DNA of 64,000 nucleotides. Origin: an uncultured Selenomonas sp. GTDB taxonomy: Bacteria; Bacillota; Negativicutes; Selenomonadales; Selenomonadaceae. The position numbers and the translations under genes were made by a program. The notes beneath the pieces are model-generated. The model had not been told where the DNA came from. It saw only the letters and a program-made list of their open reading frames with translations, and did no database searches. Below, in pieces: positions 46,017-55,041 of this stretch (the stretch's first letter is position 1; the number at the start of each line of letters is the position of its first letter). The stretch is taken from contig CAJPOT010000006.1 in NCBI GenBank assembly GCA_905372355.1, positions 1 through 64,000 of the forward strand, read 5' to 3'.

Positions 46017-47333
46017 ATGTTTCACAAAAAGAAATTTTTCATTCTTCTTTTCCTCGTCATCTCCGTCATGGCGAGCGGCTGCTTTCGCATCAGCAGCGAT
46101 ACCGCCATCCACAAGGATGGCAGTGTGGATATAAAAAACACGATGGTCGGCGTGCCTCTTCTTGCGGAGCAGATCCAAGAGGCGCGTGAATCGGCAAAGA
46201 AGAATCATCCGAACGCTTCGCTCAAGGACGTTCAGGACGGCAATATGTCTGGGATCGAGGAAACGACGCATTACAAGACGATCGACGAGATGGCGAAGGC
46301 CGACGGCAATATGTTCAAGACCGTCGAGGGCAAGGCGAAGGGCGTGCAGCAAAAGAAGGGCTGGCTCTACGACACCTATGCGGTCGATGTGCTCTTTGAA
46401 GGAAAGAAGGACACGCAGGCAAATATGGATCAGGATGAGCGCGCCATGATGCAGGCGATGCTCTCTTCCGTGCGTGCCGACGTTTCCCTGTCTCTTCCCT
46501 ATGCACCTGAGAGTCACAATGCGGACAAGGTAACGGATGGCGGAACGACCTTGGTCTGGGATCTCGCTTCTGCCTTGATGAATGGAGGCGACAAGTCCAT
46601 ACAGGCGACGTTTCGCATCTGGAATATGACGCATATCTACATCACGATTGGCATCGCTGTCGTACTCACGCTTGTTTTCTTGGGCTGCTTGATCGGCGGT
46701 TTTTTCTGCCGCAAGGGATCGCCGCTTCAATTCGGCGTCTTCGGATTGGGACTCATCGCCCTCCTCGCGCTTCTGGGCATTGGCGGATTTTCTCTCTATT
46801 CCGTCACGAATCTGCCTGCGCTGAAGGATCAGGACATCGTATCTGCAACGGCCGCCAAGTCTTCTATCAATCAGCTGCAGGATGCACTCGGCTCTTCCGC
46901 GAACGATCAGGCATTGTCCAAGGCGAAGAAGGGCGCCCTGTCGAATTCTTCTTCTGCCAAGACGAAGGCACAGACGCCGGCCGCTCCGAATCCTGCGCCC
47001 GCGTCCTCTGGTTCTCAGGATGCTGTTCGGACATTCGAAAACTTTCATCGCAATATCACGAATCGCAATCTGCGCGCCGCTTACAATACATTGGGTTCTG
47101 AGATGCAGTCGCAAATGACCTACGAGGGATGGGCGCCGGGCTTCAATACGACGGTCAGCAGCACGCCGCTCAACGTCGAAGTGCAGAGCGCCACGCAGGA
47201 TCGTGTCGCCGTGACCTATACGCTGCGTGCAGTCGACAACCCCGGCGGCACGCGCTATTTCAACGGCAGAGCCGTTCTCACCAGACACGGTTCGGTCTGG
47301 AAGATCGACGAGATCGTCAACAAGCCGAAGTGA
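46017..47333 (+). CDS. Lipoprotein with internal membrane segments, unknown function
   Basis: The 438-residue protein begins with a lipoprotein signal (FILLFLVISVMASGC; lipidated Cys22). An extracytoplasmic domain (about 25-200) resembles LppM-like or DUF3153-type lipoproteins, followed by two membrane helices (about 205-260) and a C-terminal soluble domain (about 335-438, TFENFHRNITNRNLRAAYNTL) that looks like an NTF2-like/DUF4878-type fold. The Ala/Ser/Pro-rich linker at about 290-330 separates the parts. AAAGGAGG precedes the ATG. Function unknown. Confidence 0.75.
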   Translation: MFHKKKFFILLFLVISVMASGCFRISSDTAIHKDGSVDIKNTMVGVPLLAEQIQEARESAKKNHPNASLKDVQDGNMSGIEETTHYKTIDEMAKADGNMFKTVEGKAKGVQQKKGWLYDTYAVDVLFEGKKDTQANMDQDERAMMQAMLSSVRADVSLSLPYAPESHNADKVTDGGTTLVWDLASALMNGGDKSIQATFRIWNMTHIYITIGIAVVLTLVFLGCLIGGFFCRKGSPLQFGVFGLGLIALLALLGIGGFSLYSVTNLPALKDQDIVSATAAKSSINQLQDALGSSANDQALSKAKKGALSNSSSAKTKAQTPAAPNPAPASSGSQDAVRTFENFHRNITNRNLRAAYNTLGSEMQSQMTYEGWAPGFNTTVSSTPLNVEVQSATQDRVAVTYTLRAVDNPGGTRYFNGRAVLTRHGSVWKIDEIVNKPK

Positions 47334-47349
47334 TGTAATCTACAAAAAA

Positions 47350-47400
47350 GGAAAAGGCTGTGCATAAGTCGAAGCCATCGACTTTTGCACAGCCTTTTCC
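47350..47400 (-). terminator. Terminator between lipoprotein gene and mqnA
   Basis: The 15-base arms GGAAAAGGCTGTGCA / TGCACAGCCTTTTCC are extended by an inner AAGTCGA/TCGACTT stem. The T run (TTTTTT) is on the minus-strand side, so it best terminates the mqnA transcript; it may also stop the plus-strand gene. Confidence 0.85.
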
Positions 47401-47415
47401 CATGTATGTGATTTT

Positions 47416-47467
47416 ACTATGAAAGTCCAAGAAGTCAAGCCCGAAGGGCGCAAACTGATTGGGTAAC
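47416..47467 (-). repeat. REP-like dispersed repeat, copy F
   Basis: Nearly identical, in reverse orientation, to the sequence at positions 1-51 of the window. It lies between the terminator and the mqnA stop codon. Confidence 0.85.
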
Positions 47468-47487
47468 TTTCATTAAGTGCGCGTAGT

Positions 47488-48327
47488 TTATATTCTCTTT
47501 ACATCGGCGAAGCAGAGCTTTGGCACATGGTTGATGAGGTTCCATTCATGCGCCTTTCGATAGAACAATTCCAGACCTTCAAGATGCTCGTCCTTCAAAT
47601 CCCAACGGATGACCTGCAGGTATTCTTCAAGCTGCTGGAAGGTGAAGTCCTTTTCTTCACGCACGGATTCGATCGTCGCGTACTTGTTGGCGACTCCTTC
47701 CGCCATGCCTCGGACGAGACGCTCGTAGACGAGCTGCAGCTTTTCGGGCGATTCCCTCGCGAAGGTGCGGTTCGCTGTCCAAAGAGAATAGACCATGCCG
47801 AGTCCCGTGAGCTTGTGCCACTCGGCGCCGAGATCGTAGTAGTGGAGGTCTTCGCGGCGGTGGTGGTAGAGCCAGAGTGCATCGTCGCCGATGAAGAGCG
47901 AGCCTGCCGCGTCGTCGGGCACAGGATTCTGCGGCACGATGTGGTGCACATAGTAGTTGGGGCTTGCGTCGTATCCTTCCTTGAGGATGATCTTCAAGAG
48001 GCAGTGGCTCGTCGCGGATTTCGCCGTGAGGATGATGCGGTCATCCTTGATTTCTTCCAGAGGCTTTTTCGTCACGAGGAGGATGCTCGTGACCTCCTTG
48101 TCCGTGCGCACGCAGATGTCGGGCAGGATGACAAGGCTTTCGTCGCCCTGTGCATAGATGATGGATGATATGCCGCTCACATCGAGCCTGCCCGCCAGAA
48201 GTTCGCGGTTCAGCTCCGCCGGCACGCCCGGCACGAGGTGCAGCTCTCGATTTCCACCGTGCGCGAAGCTCCAGGTGAGAGGCAGGATATTGAGAAAATG
48301 GATGTGCCCGACCCTTGGCTCTGCCAT
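47488..48327 (-). CDS. mqnA: Chorismate dehydratase MqnA (futalosine menaquinone pathway)
   Basis: A periplasmic-binding-protein-fold enzyme that dehydrates chorismate to 3-[(1-carboxyvinyl)oxy]benzoate, first step of the futalosine route to menaquinone. The 279-residue protein begins RVGHIHFLNILPLTWSF, and has GRLDVSGISSIIYA and GDDALWL typical of MqnA/MqnD. The end (VIRWDLKDEHLEGLELFY) also matches. The rest of the pathway is not in this window. No signal peptide, as expected. It lies downstream of thiD on the same strand (about 40-base gap). Confidence 0.9.
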   Translation of the reverse strand: MAEPRVGHIHFLNILPLTWSFAHGGNRELHLVPGVPAELNRELLAGRLDVSGISSIIYAQGDESLVILPDICVRTDKEVTSILLVTKKPLEEIKDDRIILTAKSATSHCLLKIILKEGYDASPNYYVHHIVPQNPVPDDAAGSLFIGDDALWLYHHRREDLHYYDLGAEWHKLTGLGMVYSLWTANRTFARESPEKLQLVYERLVRGMAEGVANKYATIESVREEKDFTFQQLEEYLQVIRWDLKDEHLEGLELFYRKAHEWNLINHVPKLCFADVKRI

Positions 48328-48368
48328 AAACGTCTCCTTTCGGAAGAATGAAAAGATTCAGCGCTTCC

Positions 48369-49160
48369 TTACATATACTCCCACATGTGAAGCAAAGGAC
48401 CGCGCCCTTTGCCAATATCGAGTCCTGCGCGGATGGCGCCCGTGATGTACGCCTTGGCGTCCTCAACGGCGATGGTCAGGGGTTTTCCCTCTGCAAGGCC
48501 GCAGGCGATTGCCGTCGAGAGCGCACAGCCCGTGCCATGCGTATTCTCGTTGTCGATGCGCGTCTGCTTGTACCAACGCGCCTTGCCGTCTGCATAGAGC
48601 AGATCGTCGGCGCTCTCTACGAGGTGGCCGCCCTTGATGAGCACGGCGATCGGAAACCTCTCGGTCAGGACTTTGGCGGCCTTGAGCATGGAATCTTCGT
48701 CGGTGATGGCGACGCCCGTGATGGCTGCAGCCTCGGGCAAATTCGGCGTGACGATGTCGACGAGCGGCAGAAGCTCGTCGACCATCGCGAAGAGCGTGTC
48801 GCTCGTGATCAGATCGCAGCCGCTCGTCGAGGCGATGACGGGATCGAGCACGATGTTCTTCGCGTCCTTTTCCCTCAGTTTATCGGCGATCGTACGCACG
48901 ATTGCGTCGTTTGCCACCATGCCGACCTTGACGGCGTCGGGACGGATGTCATCGTAGAGGGCGTCAAGCTGCGCCGCGATGAAGTCTGGAGGAATGACGA
49001 AGGTATCGCGGATTCCCGTCGTATTCTGTACAGTGAGTGCCGTCGAGATATTCATCGCGTACATCTTGTGTGCCGTGATGGTCTTGATGTCCGCCTGTAT
49101 GCCTGCGCCGCCGCTCGGATCCGAGCCTGCGATCGTCAGAACCTTTCGGATGTCCTTCAT
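48369..49160 (-). CDS. thiD: Hydroxymethylpyrimidine/phosphomethylpyrimidine kinase
   Basis: Phosphorylates HMP and HMP-P for thiamine synthesis. The 263-residue ribokinase-fold protein has TIAGSDPSGGAGIQADIKT near the start, KVGMVAN, VIASTSGCDL and the anion-hole motif NTHGTGCALSTAIA with the catalytic Asp region. Pyridoxal kinase activity is an alternative in this family. GGGAGG precedes the ATG at 49160. No thiamine riboswitch is visible upstream. Confidence 0.9.
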   Translation of the reverse strand: MKDIRKVLTIAGSDPSGGAGIQADIKTITAHKMYAMNISTALTVQNTTGIRDTFVIPPDFIAAQLDALYDDIRPDAVKVGMVANDAIVRTIADKLREKDAKNIVLDPVIASTSGCDLITSDTLFAMVDELLPLVDIVTPNLPEAAAITGVAITDEDSMLKAAKVLTERFPIAVLIKGGHLVESADDLLYADGKARWYKQTRIDNENTHGTGCALSTAIACGLAEGKPLTIAVEDAKAYITGAIRAGLDIGKGRGPLLHMWEYM

Positions 49161-49246
49161 GCTGCATTCCTCCCAAAGGAAGACCGAATGGATGGAGTCT
49201 TCCAAAGATACTCATATTACTATATATCTATAGTATACCATAAAGA

Positions 49247-49960
49247 TTAAGGTTCTTGCCACAAATCGTATAGGGCGATCATGTTCCTGAGGCGTCGCTT
49301 CTCCTCGCTCGTCAGCGTATGGCTGATGGATTTTCCCTCCGCCTTCGACCAGTAGATGAAACGCGCTGTGCGGGCATTTGACGCACGGCGAAGGATAAAA
49401 GACCCCTCTTCGCCCAAGGCGATCTGGGAGCGTTCCGTCAGAAACTCGACGTCCTTGTCGAGATGGTCGCGTCGTTTCTTTTCCTCGATCTCCCAAGTGC
49501 GTCGCTCTCCGTCCGCCTCGATGGCGAAATGGTCGCCGAAGATCCAGCCGCGCATGCTGCTTTCGTGCATCGAATAGTAGTAAAGGATGTTGCAGCGAAA
49601 CGTCGAGTCCCGATTGTGCCCGAGGAGCGGCTGGACGTAGAGACCTCCTGTGAGCTTCTTTTCCTCTGGATACCTGTACCACGTATATGCTCCCGAGTCT
49701 ACGCGTTCCATGCCCTCCTTGAGCTTTTCGATGCGAGCCTCACGCTCTTTTCTTCGCGCCTCTTCGGCAAGACGTTCTGCCTCGCGTGCTTCGCGCTGCG
49801 CCGCTTCCTGCTCTCTTTCTTCAGGCGAAAGCGTTTCCTCTTCGAGGAGTGCGAGCACTGACTGCGTTTCATCGCGGTGCGTGCTGCTGTAATAGAGCAT
49901 CGCACCCGTAAAGAGGGCGACGAGCACGCAGAACAAGATCGCATAGCGGACAATTCTCAC
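49247..49960 (-). CDS. Membrane-anchored coiled-coil protein, unknown function
   Basis: The 237-residue protein has an N-terminal membrane segment (about residues 5-25, YAILFCVLVALFTGAMLYY), an Arg/Glu-rich coiled coil (about 45-88) and a C-terminal soluble domain (about 95-235) with WIFGDHFAIEADGERRTWEI. No family recognised. The start is GTG with AGGAG eight bases upstream. A TATAAT -10 element lies on the minus strand at 50013-50018. Confidence 0.7.
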   Translation of the reverse strand: MRIVRYAILFCVLVALFTGAMLYYSSTHRDETQSVLALLEEETLSPEEREQEAAQREAREAERLAEEARRKEREARIEKLKEGMERVDSGAYTWYRYPEEKKLTGGLYVQPLLGHNRDSTFRCNILYYYSMHESSMRGWIFGDHFAIEADGERRTWEIEEKKRRDHLDKDVEFLTERSQIALGEEGSFILRRASNARTARFIYWSKAEGKSISHTLTSEEKRRLRNMIALYDLWQEP

Positions 49961-50072
49961 GCTGCTGACTCCTTTTCACAAGGTGATTTTCCTTGACTTG
50001 TTGATTCTTTCTATTATACACGGAATCCGCTTCATTTGCACAAAAAAATTGTGTAGTTTATCCCGTGCATAC

Positions 50073-50101
50073 TTGACAATAGGTCTATGGAATTATATGA
50101 T
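50073..50101 (+). promoter_or_regulatory. Promoter of the FIST-GGDEF gene
   Basis: TTGACA (50073-50078), 17-base spacer, TATGAT (50096-50101), about 105 bases before the TTG start. Confidence 0.75.
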
Positions 50102-50206
50102 ACTTGTGTAATTTCATATCGCAAATTTGCTGAATCTATATAGCATCTGTGATTTTTGGAACAAAGTGCTCTTTGATTTTTATCGAAAAGAAAGGAATGA
50201 TACGCC

Positions 50207-51976
50207 TTGAAGCAATTCTCCTTCTTGCTTTATAAGGAAGAGGATCTTGCTCTGTGTTTGCAGGAGGCAAAGGATGTTGTCGCCTCCATGGCGCACATTT
50301 CCGATCTTCTCGTGACGCTTTTCGCCTCGGAACTTTCCGTTCATACGATGGAGGATTTCAAACGAGCGACAAGGAAAATTTTCCCTCAGGCGAAAGTCGT
50401 GGGGCTTGCGGCGGAATGCGGCTTTGCCAAAGGCAAGATGTGGAGCGGCGAGGACGATTTGCCCGATGCGGCGAGCGCCGTCGTCACCTTTACTTTTTTC
50501 TCCTCTTCACGTGTCATTCCCCTGGCGTTCGATGAGCAGTCCGACATATCGGCTGCGGCGAAGGGACTTGTTCAGACGATCTCGCAGGAAAAAGCGACGA
50601 AGGCTGTCGGTCTGTTCTTCGCGGCGCAGGTGCCGGGCATCATGAATCTTCTGGACGCCCTTTCGGATGTGGATGAGGAGATCGTGCTCTTCGGCGGCCT
50701 TCTTTCCGATCAGATGGACGAGAGACGCATTGTCATCGATCTCGCGGGACACAGGATGTCGCGCGGCTTTCTTGCCGTCGTCTTTGTCGGCGAGGAGCTT
50801 CACGCCAAGGCACAGATTTCATTCGGCTGGAAGCCCTTCGGCCCTGAAGTGCAGATTACGCGCATGGCAGATGAGCGCACGATCGTCGAACTCGACGAAA
50901 AGCCCGCGAGTGAATTCTTCTCCCACTATCTCGGCATACGCCATTGCTGGGAATCGCTTGCGAGCGTCGAGACCTTCCCCATGTGCCTGAAGCGAAACGG
51001 CGCGACGCTGGCACGCCGCCTCATGGACATTCATGCTGACGGCTGCGTCTATGTCAGCGCCGACCTTCGAGAGGGAGAGCGTCTGCGCATCGCGTCGGGC
51101 GATCCCATCGCCATCATCAGCGAAGCGCAGAGGACGCATGCGGAACTTTGCGAATTCTCACCCGAAGCCGTCTTCATCGTCAACTGCATGGGGCATTACG
51201 TCATGCTGCAGAAGAATAATATTTACGAATATGCTGCTATCTCGCGTGCCGTGCCCACGCATGGATTCTATTCCTACGCGGAGTTTTTCCGCAGCAGGGG
51301 CAAGTTCATGAAGACGAACCTCATGATGGTCAGCGTCGGCTTCCGCGAGGGCGAGCCGAAAGAAACGTCGATCTACAAGCCTGTGTCGCCGCAGTTCGGC
51401 GAGCAGACTTCGATCATTGCCCACCTCGTACACTTCGTTGACGCCATGACGAAAGAGTGGGAGTCGGCGCACAGCAAGCTCGTCGTCCTCGCCGAGCGCG
51501 ATGCCCTCACGGGTCTGATGAACCGTCGCGCTATGGAGCGCTCTTTCAAGGACATCCTGCACGATGCGCTCGCCTCGGATATTCCGTTTGCCGTCATGAT
51601 GCTTGACATGGACGACTTCAAGGGCATCAACGATACCTTTGGCCATGCCATGGGCGATGAGGCGCTCGTGGCGCTCGCCGACATCCTGCGCTCGTCGGTG
51701 CGCAGCGTGGACATCGTGTCGCGCTGGGGCGGAGACGAGTTCTTCGTCATCCTGACGCATGCCAACCGTGCAGCAGCTGAGCGCGTGGTCGAGCGAATCC
51801 ATCGCGGTGCATCTTCGCTCTCTCTCTTGATGCCCGACAAAAGATCCGTCGGCTTGAGCATCGGCGTGACGCTCTCAAGTGCGCACGATACGCCGGAAAG
51901 CGTCTTTCAGCGCGCCGATGCGGCTCTCTACGAATCGAAGCGAACGGCGGGCAAGAACAAGGTCACCTTTCGCTGA
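50207..51976 (+). CDS. FIST-sensor diguanylate cyclase (FIST_N, FIST_C, GGDEF)
   Basis: The 589-residue protein has no membrane segment. Residues about 20-215 fit FIST_N and 225-395 fit FIST_C, a predicted small-ligand (amino-acid) sensor. A GGDEF domain follows (about 425-589) with DALTGLMNRRAM, DMDDFKGINDTFGHAMGDEAL and an intact active site RWGGDEFFVI. An RSVD sequence five residues before GGDEF matches the RxxD inhibitory site, suggesting product feedback. It should make cyclic di-GMP. The start is TTG with AAAGGA ten bases upstream. It is a monocistronic unit with its own promoter and terminator. Confidence 0.9.
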   Translation: MKQFSFLLYKEEDLALCLQEAKDVVASMAHISDLLVTLFASELSVHTMEDFKRATRKIFPQAKVVGLAAECGFAKGKMWSGEDDLPDAASAVVTFTFFSSSRVIPLAFDEQSDISAAAKGLVQTISQEKATKAVGLFFAAQVPGIMNLLDALSDVDEEIVLFGGLLSDQMDERRIVIDLAGHRMSRGFLAVVFVGEELHAKAQISFGWKPFGPEVQITRMADERTIVELDEKPASEFFSHYLGIRHCWESLASVETFPMCLKRNGATLARRLMDIHADGCVYVSADLREGERLRIASGDPIAIISEAQRTHAELCEFSPEAVFIVNCMGHYVMLQKNNIYEYAAISRAVPTHGFYSYAEFFRSRGKFMKTNLMMVSVGFREGEPKETSIYKPVSPQFGEQTSIIAHLVHFVDAMTKEWESAHSKLVVLAERDALTGLMNRRAMERSFKDILHDALASDIPFAVMMLDMDDFKGINDTFGHAMGDEALVALADILRSSVRSVDIVSRWGGDEFFVILTHANRAAAERVVERIHRGASSLSLLMPDKRSVGLSIGVTLSSAHDTPESVFQRADAALYESKRTAGKNKVTFR

Positions 51977-52011
51977 AATCCATCGCAGTCGACATCATAT
52001 CGGATATGCGG

Positions 52012-52042
52012 CTCCCCAGATTGATTGTCTGGGGAGTTTTTG
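52012..52042 (+). terminator. Terminator of the FIST-GGDEF gene
   Basis: CTCCCCAGA and TCTGGGGAG pair around TTGATTG, followed by TTTTTGTT. Confidence 0.88.
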
Positions 52043-52055
52043 TTGTCCAGTTTTC

Positions 52056-52084
52056 GTGACAGCGGACGTTTTTCGCTGTATAAT
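52056..52084 (+). promoter_or_regulatory. Promoter of the amino-acid permease gene
   Basis: GTGACA (52056-52061), 17 bases, TATAAT (52079-52084), 76 bases before the start. Confidence 0.7.
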
Positions 52085-52159
52085 ATCTTCCATACCACTT
52101 CTGGGTGCTGCGAATAAATTTTTCAGCGCTCAAATTCTTTGCAAGGGAAGAAAAATATC

Positions 52160-53572
52160 ATGGATCTCTTTCGCAGGAAAAGCATCGACGAGCTGCAGGC
52201 TGCGGCTGCGGCCTCGGGCATGCTCAAAAACCTCGCCGCCGTCGACCTCCTGATGCTCGGCATCGGCGCTGTCATCGGCACGGGCATCTTCGTGCTCACG
52301 GGCGTCGCTGCCGCCAAGTACGCAGGGCCTGCCGTGCCGCTTTCGTTCATCCTCTCGGGGCTCACGTGTGCGCTCGCGGGTCTCGCCTACGCGGAGTTTG
52401 CCTCCATCGTGCCCGCTTCGGGAAGCGCTTACACCTACGCCTATGCGTCCTTAGGTGAGTTCATCGCCTTCATCGTCGGCTGGAATCTCATTCTCGAATA
52501 CACGGTGACGTCGAGCGCCGTCGCCGTCGGCTGGTCGGGCTACGTTGTCGGCCTCTTCGCCTCGGCGGGACTCGTGCTGCCGCATGAACTCGTCGTCGCG
52601 CCAGCAGAAGGCGGCATCTTCAACCTGCCCGCCGTCCTCATCACGCTCTTTTTGTCGTTTCTCCTCGTGCGCGGTACGAAGGAGAGCGTCAAGCTCAACC
52701 GCATCCTTGTCTTCGTCAAGCTCGCTGCGATCTTCCTCTTCCTCGTGCTCGCTGCACCGCATGTCGACGCCACGAATTGGGAGCCGTTTTTGCCGTTCGG
52801 CTATAGCGGCGTCGTCTCGGGCGCGGCCATCGTCTTCTTCGCCTACATCGGCTTCGATGCCGTCGCGACGACGGCGGAAGAGTGCCGCAACGCCGCAAGG
52901 GATCTGCCCGTCGGCATCATCGGATCGCTCTTTATCTGTACGCTGCTCTATGCCGTCGTCGCCGCCGTCCTCACGGGCGTCGTGCCGTATTCGATGCTCG
53001 ACACGGCGGAGCCTGTCGCCTTCGCGCTGCGCCACATCGGCTACAATGTCGGCTCTGCCATCGTCGCCGTCGGCGCGATCTGCGGCATCACGACGGTGCT
53101 GCTCGTGCTCCTCTACGGCCAGTCGCGCATCTTCTTCGCGATGAGCCGCGACGGCATGGTGCCGGCGAACGTCTGCAAGATCCACCGCCGCTTTCATACG
53201 CCGTACCGCGTGACGATCCTCGGCGCGATTTTCGTCTCCGTCATCGCGGGCGTCTTCCCCATCGGCATGATTGCAGAGATGGCAAACATCGGCACGCTCT
53301 CCGCCTTCCTCATCGCCTCCATCGGCGTCATGGTGCTCCGAAAGACCGAGCCTGACCTCAAGCGCAATTTCAAATGCCCCGCCGTCTGGCTCATCGCGCC
53401 GCTCGCCGTCCTCTCGTGCGGCTACCTCATGGCAAATCTGCCGCTCGCCACTTGGCACCGCTTCGGCTTCTGGATTCTCTTCGGTCTTTGCGTCTACTTC
53501 GGCTACAGCCGCGCCCACAGCGTCATCGGCCGCCGTGCGGCAGAGGAAGCGGCAAGGGCAGAAAAGCGGTAA
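52160..53572 (+). CDS. APC-family amino-acid permease (cationic amino-acid transporter type)
   Basis: A 470-residue protein with about 12 membrane segments. The N-terminal GIGAVIGTGIFVLTG (segment 1, substrate-binding Gly-rich stretch) and FFAYIGFDAVATTAEECRNAARDLPVGI (segment 6 and following loop) are hallmarks of the APC superfamily CAT group such as YfnA. Likely a proton-coupled amino-acid importer; substrate uncertain. The ATG at 52160 is preceded by AAGGGAAG. It has its own promoter. Confidence 0.9.
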   Translation: MDLFRRKSIDELQAAAAASGMLKNLAAVDLLMLGIGAVIGTGIFVLTGVAAAKYAGPAVPLSFILSGLTCALAGLAYAEFASIVPASGSAYTYAYASLGEFIAFIVGWNLILEYTVTSSAVAVGWSGYVVGLFASAGLVLPHELVVAPAEGGIFNLPAVLITLFLSFLLVRGTKESVKLNRILVFVKLAAIFLFLVLAAPHVDATNWEPFLPFGYSGVVSGAAIVFFAYIGFDAVATTAEECRNAARDLPVGIIGSLFICTLLYAVVAAVLTGVVPYSMLDTAEPVAFALRHIGYNVGSAIVAVGAICGITTVLLVLLYGQSRIFFAMSRDGMVPANVCKIHRRFHTPYRVTILGAIFVSVIAGVFPIGMIAEMANIGTLSAFLIASIGVMVLRKTEPDLKRNFKCPAVWLIAPLAVLSCGYLMANLPLATWHRFGFWILFGLCVYFGYSRAHSVIGRRAAEEAARAEKR

Positions 53573-53642
53573 ACCGCCTTGCAAAATGGGCGGACTTGCT
53601 CTTACAGGAATAAGGAGAAGGTTGCTAAATATATAAATCCTA

Positions 53643-53671
53643 TTGATTTTCTATAATAAAGGTATTATGAT
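53643..53671 (+). promoter_or_regulatory. Promoter of the MetE-like gene
   Basis: TTGATT (53643-53648), 17 bases, TATGAT (53666-53671); a TATAAT inside the spacer is a second candidate -10. No SAM riboswitch or T-box is evident. Confidence 0.6.
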
Positions 53672-53707
53672 GGAAACATCACTGGGAAATTAGGAGGAGG
53701 ATTTCTT

Positions 53708-54826
53708 ATGGCAAATGCAAAAAATCGACCGCCGTTCCGTTACGATATCGTGGGCAGTTTCCTACGCCCTGAAGCGCTGAAAGAAAAGCGCGAGGCATTC
53801 GCTGCCGGAAAAGCTGCGGCAGAGGAGCTGAAAGAAGCTGAGGATGCGGCGATCCGCGATCTCGTGGCGAAGGAGAAGGAAGTCGGACTCAAGGCGGTGA
53901 CGGACGGCGAATTCCGCCGTCGCTATTGGCATCTCGACTTTCTCGCCGCCTTGGAGGGCATCGAAGAAGTCGGAGCAGAGCATTGGTCCGTGGCGTTCAA
54001 GGGCGCACAGCCGAAGGCGGCGACGGTGAAGATCGTGGACAAGGTGGATTTCGGCGATCATCCGTTTATCGAGCACTTCTGCTATCTGCAGTCTCTTGCG
54101 GGCGACACGCTCGCGAAGATGACGATCCCTTCGCCGAGCATGCTGCATCTCATCTGCTGTGTGCGTGCGACGGACTATGTGCCGATCGAGCACTATAAGG
54201 ACGAAGCGCGTCTTTTCGAGGACATTGCGCTCGCTTATCAGAAGGCCGTTCGTGCCTTCTACGAGGCAGGCTGCCGCTATCTCCAGCTCGACGATACGTC
54301 GTGGGGCGAGTTCTGCGACCCCGAGAAGCGCAAGGCATACGAGGCGCGCGGTTTCGATCTCGACAAGATCGAACGTGCCTATGTGACGATGATCAATCGC
54401 GTGCTGGAAGCGAAGCCCGCGGACATGACGATCACGATGCACATCTGCCGCGGCAACTTCCGCTCAACATGGTTCTCCTCGGGCGGTTACGAGCCTGTCG
54501 CCGAAATCCTCTTCGGCGGCTGCCATGTCGACGGCTTCTTCCTCGAATACGATTCCGACCGTGCCGGCGGCTTCGAACCCTTGAAGCACATCAAGGATCA
54601 GCGCGTCGTGCTCGGCCTCGTGACGTCCAAGACGGCGGATCTTGAAAACAAGGACGACATAAAGAAGCGCATCGAAGAGGCGGCAAAGTTCGTGCCGCTC
54701 GATCAGCTCTGCCTTAGCCCGCAGTGCGGCTTCTCTTCGACGGAAGAGGGCAATATCCTGACAGAGGACGATCAGTGGAAAAAACTGCGCCTGATCCGCG
54801 AGATCGCTGAGGCGGTCTGGCAGTAA
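53708..54826 (+). CDS. Cobalamin-independent methionine synthase-like protein (YxjG/YxjH type)
   Basis: A 372-residue single-barrel protein matching the C-terminal catalytic half of MetE. It begins FRYDIVGSFLRPEAL, has TDGEFRRRYWHLDF, LQLDDTSW, MHICRGNF and LSPQCGFSS. The His-x-Cys in MHIC and the Cys in SPQC are the expected zinc ligands for thiolate activation. Such short MetE relatives may methylate homocysteine from other donors; the donor is unknown. Together with split MetH at 13 kb this gives two possible homocysteine methylation routes. TAGGAGGAG lies ahead of the ATG. Confidence 0.87.
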   Translation: MANAKNRPPFRYDIVGSFLRPEALKEKREAFAAGKAAAEELKEAEDAAIRDLVAKEKEVGLKAVTDGEFRRRYWHLDFLAALEGIEEVGAEHWSVAFKGAQPKAATVKIVDKVDFGDHPFIEHFCYLQSLAGDTLAKMTIPSPSMLHLICCVRATDYVPIEHYKDEARLFEDIALAYQKAVRAFYEAGCRYLQLDDTSWGEFCDPEKRKAYEARGFDLDKIERAYVTMINRVLEAKPADMTITMHICRGNFRSTWFSSGGYEPVAEILFGGCHVDGFFLEYDSDRAGGFEPLKHIKDQRVVLGLVTSKTADLENKDDIKKRIEEAAKFVPLDQLCLSPQCGFSSTEEGNILTEDDQWKKLRLIREIAEAVWQ

Positions 54827-54888
54827 GGGGTCTCGGCTCGATGCATCTCGCTTGATGTTGTTCCTATGAAGATAATATGAAGATAAGA

Positions 54889-54956
54889 AGCGACGTCTCT
54901 CGCCTGCAGTTGACTCTCGTCAGCCGGCCGGGCATTGAAAGGGCGTCGCTTTTTTG
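54889..54956 (+). terminator. Terminator-like hairpin after the MetE-like gene
   Basis: AGCGACG...CGTCGCT closes a long imperfect hairpin with a TTTTTT run after it. The interior TTGACT(C/T)TCGTCAGC...GG also appears near 62290, so this is probably a repeat recruited as terminator. Confidence 0.6.
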
Positions 54957-54989
54957 TTTATCTATAATGAACAGAACATCCGTATTATC

Positions 54990-55019
54990 AAATTTTGTCG
55001 ATTATAGTCGACAGAATTT
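54990..55019. repeat. 30-bp palindrome at the island edge
   Basis: Arms AAATTTTGTCGA and TCGACAGAATTT (11 of 12 paired) around a 6-base spacer TTATAG. The size and geometry resemble recombinase or repressor sites. It lies right after the truncated AbiEii fragment. Confidence 0.65.
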
Positions 55020-55041
55020 ACAAAATCTTATGGATTGTCGG

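Noticed and set aside
54889..54956. tRNA or structured RNA gene
   Set aside because: No tRNA cloverleaf or TTCGA arm; the long imperfect stem with a T run fits a terminator.
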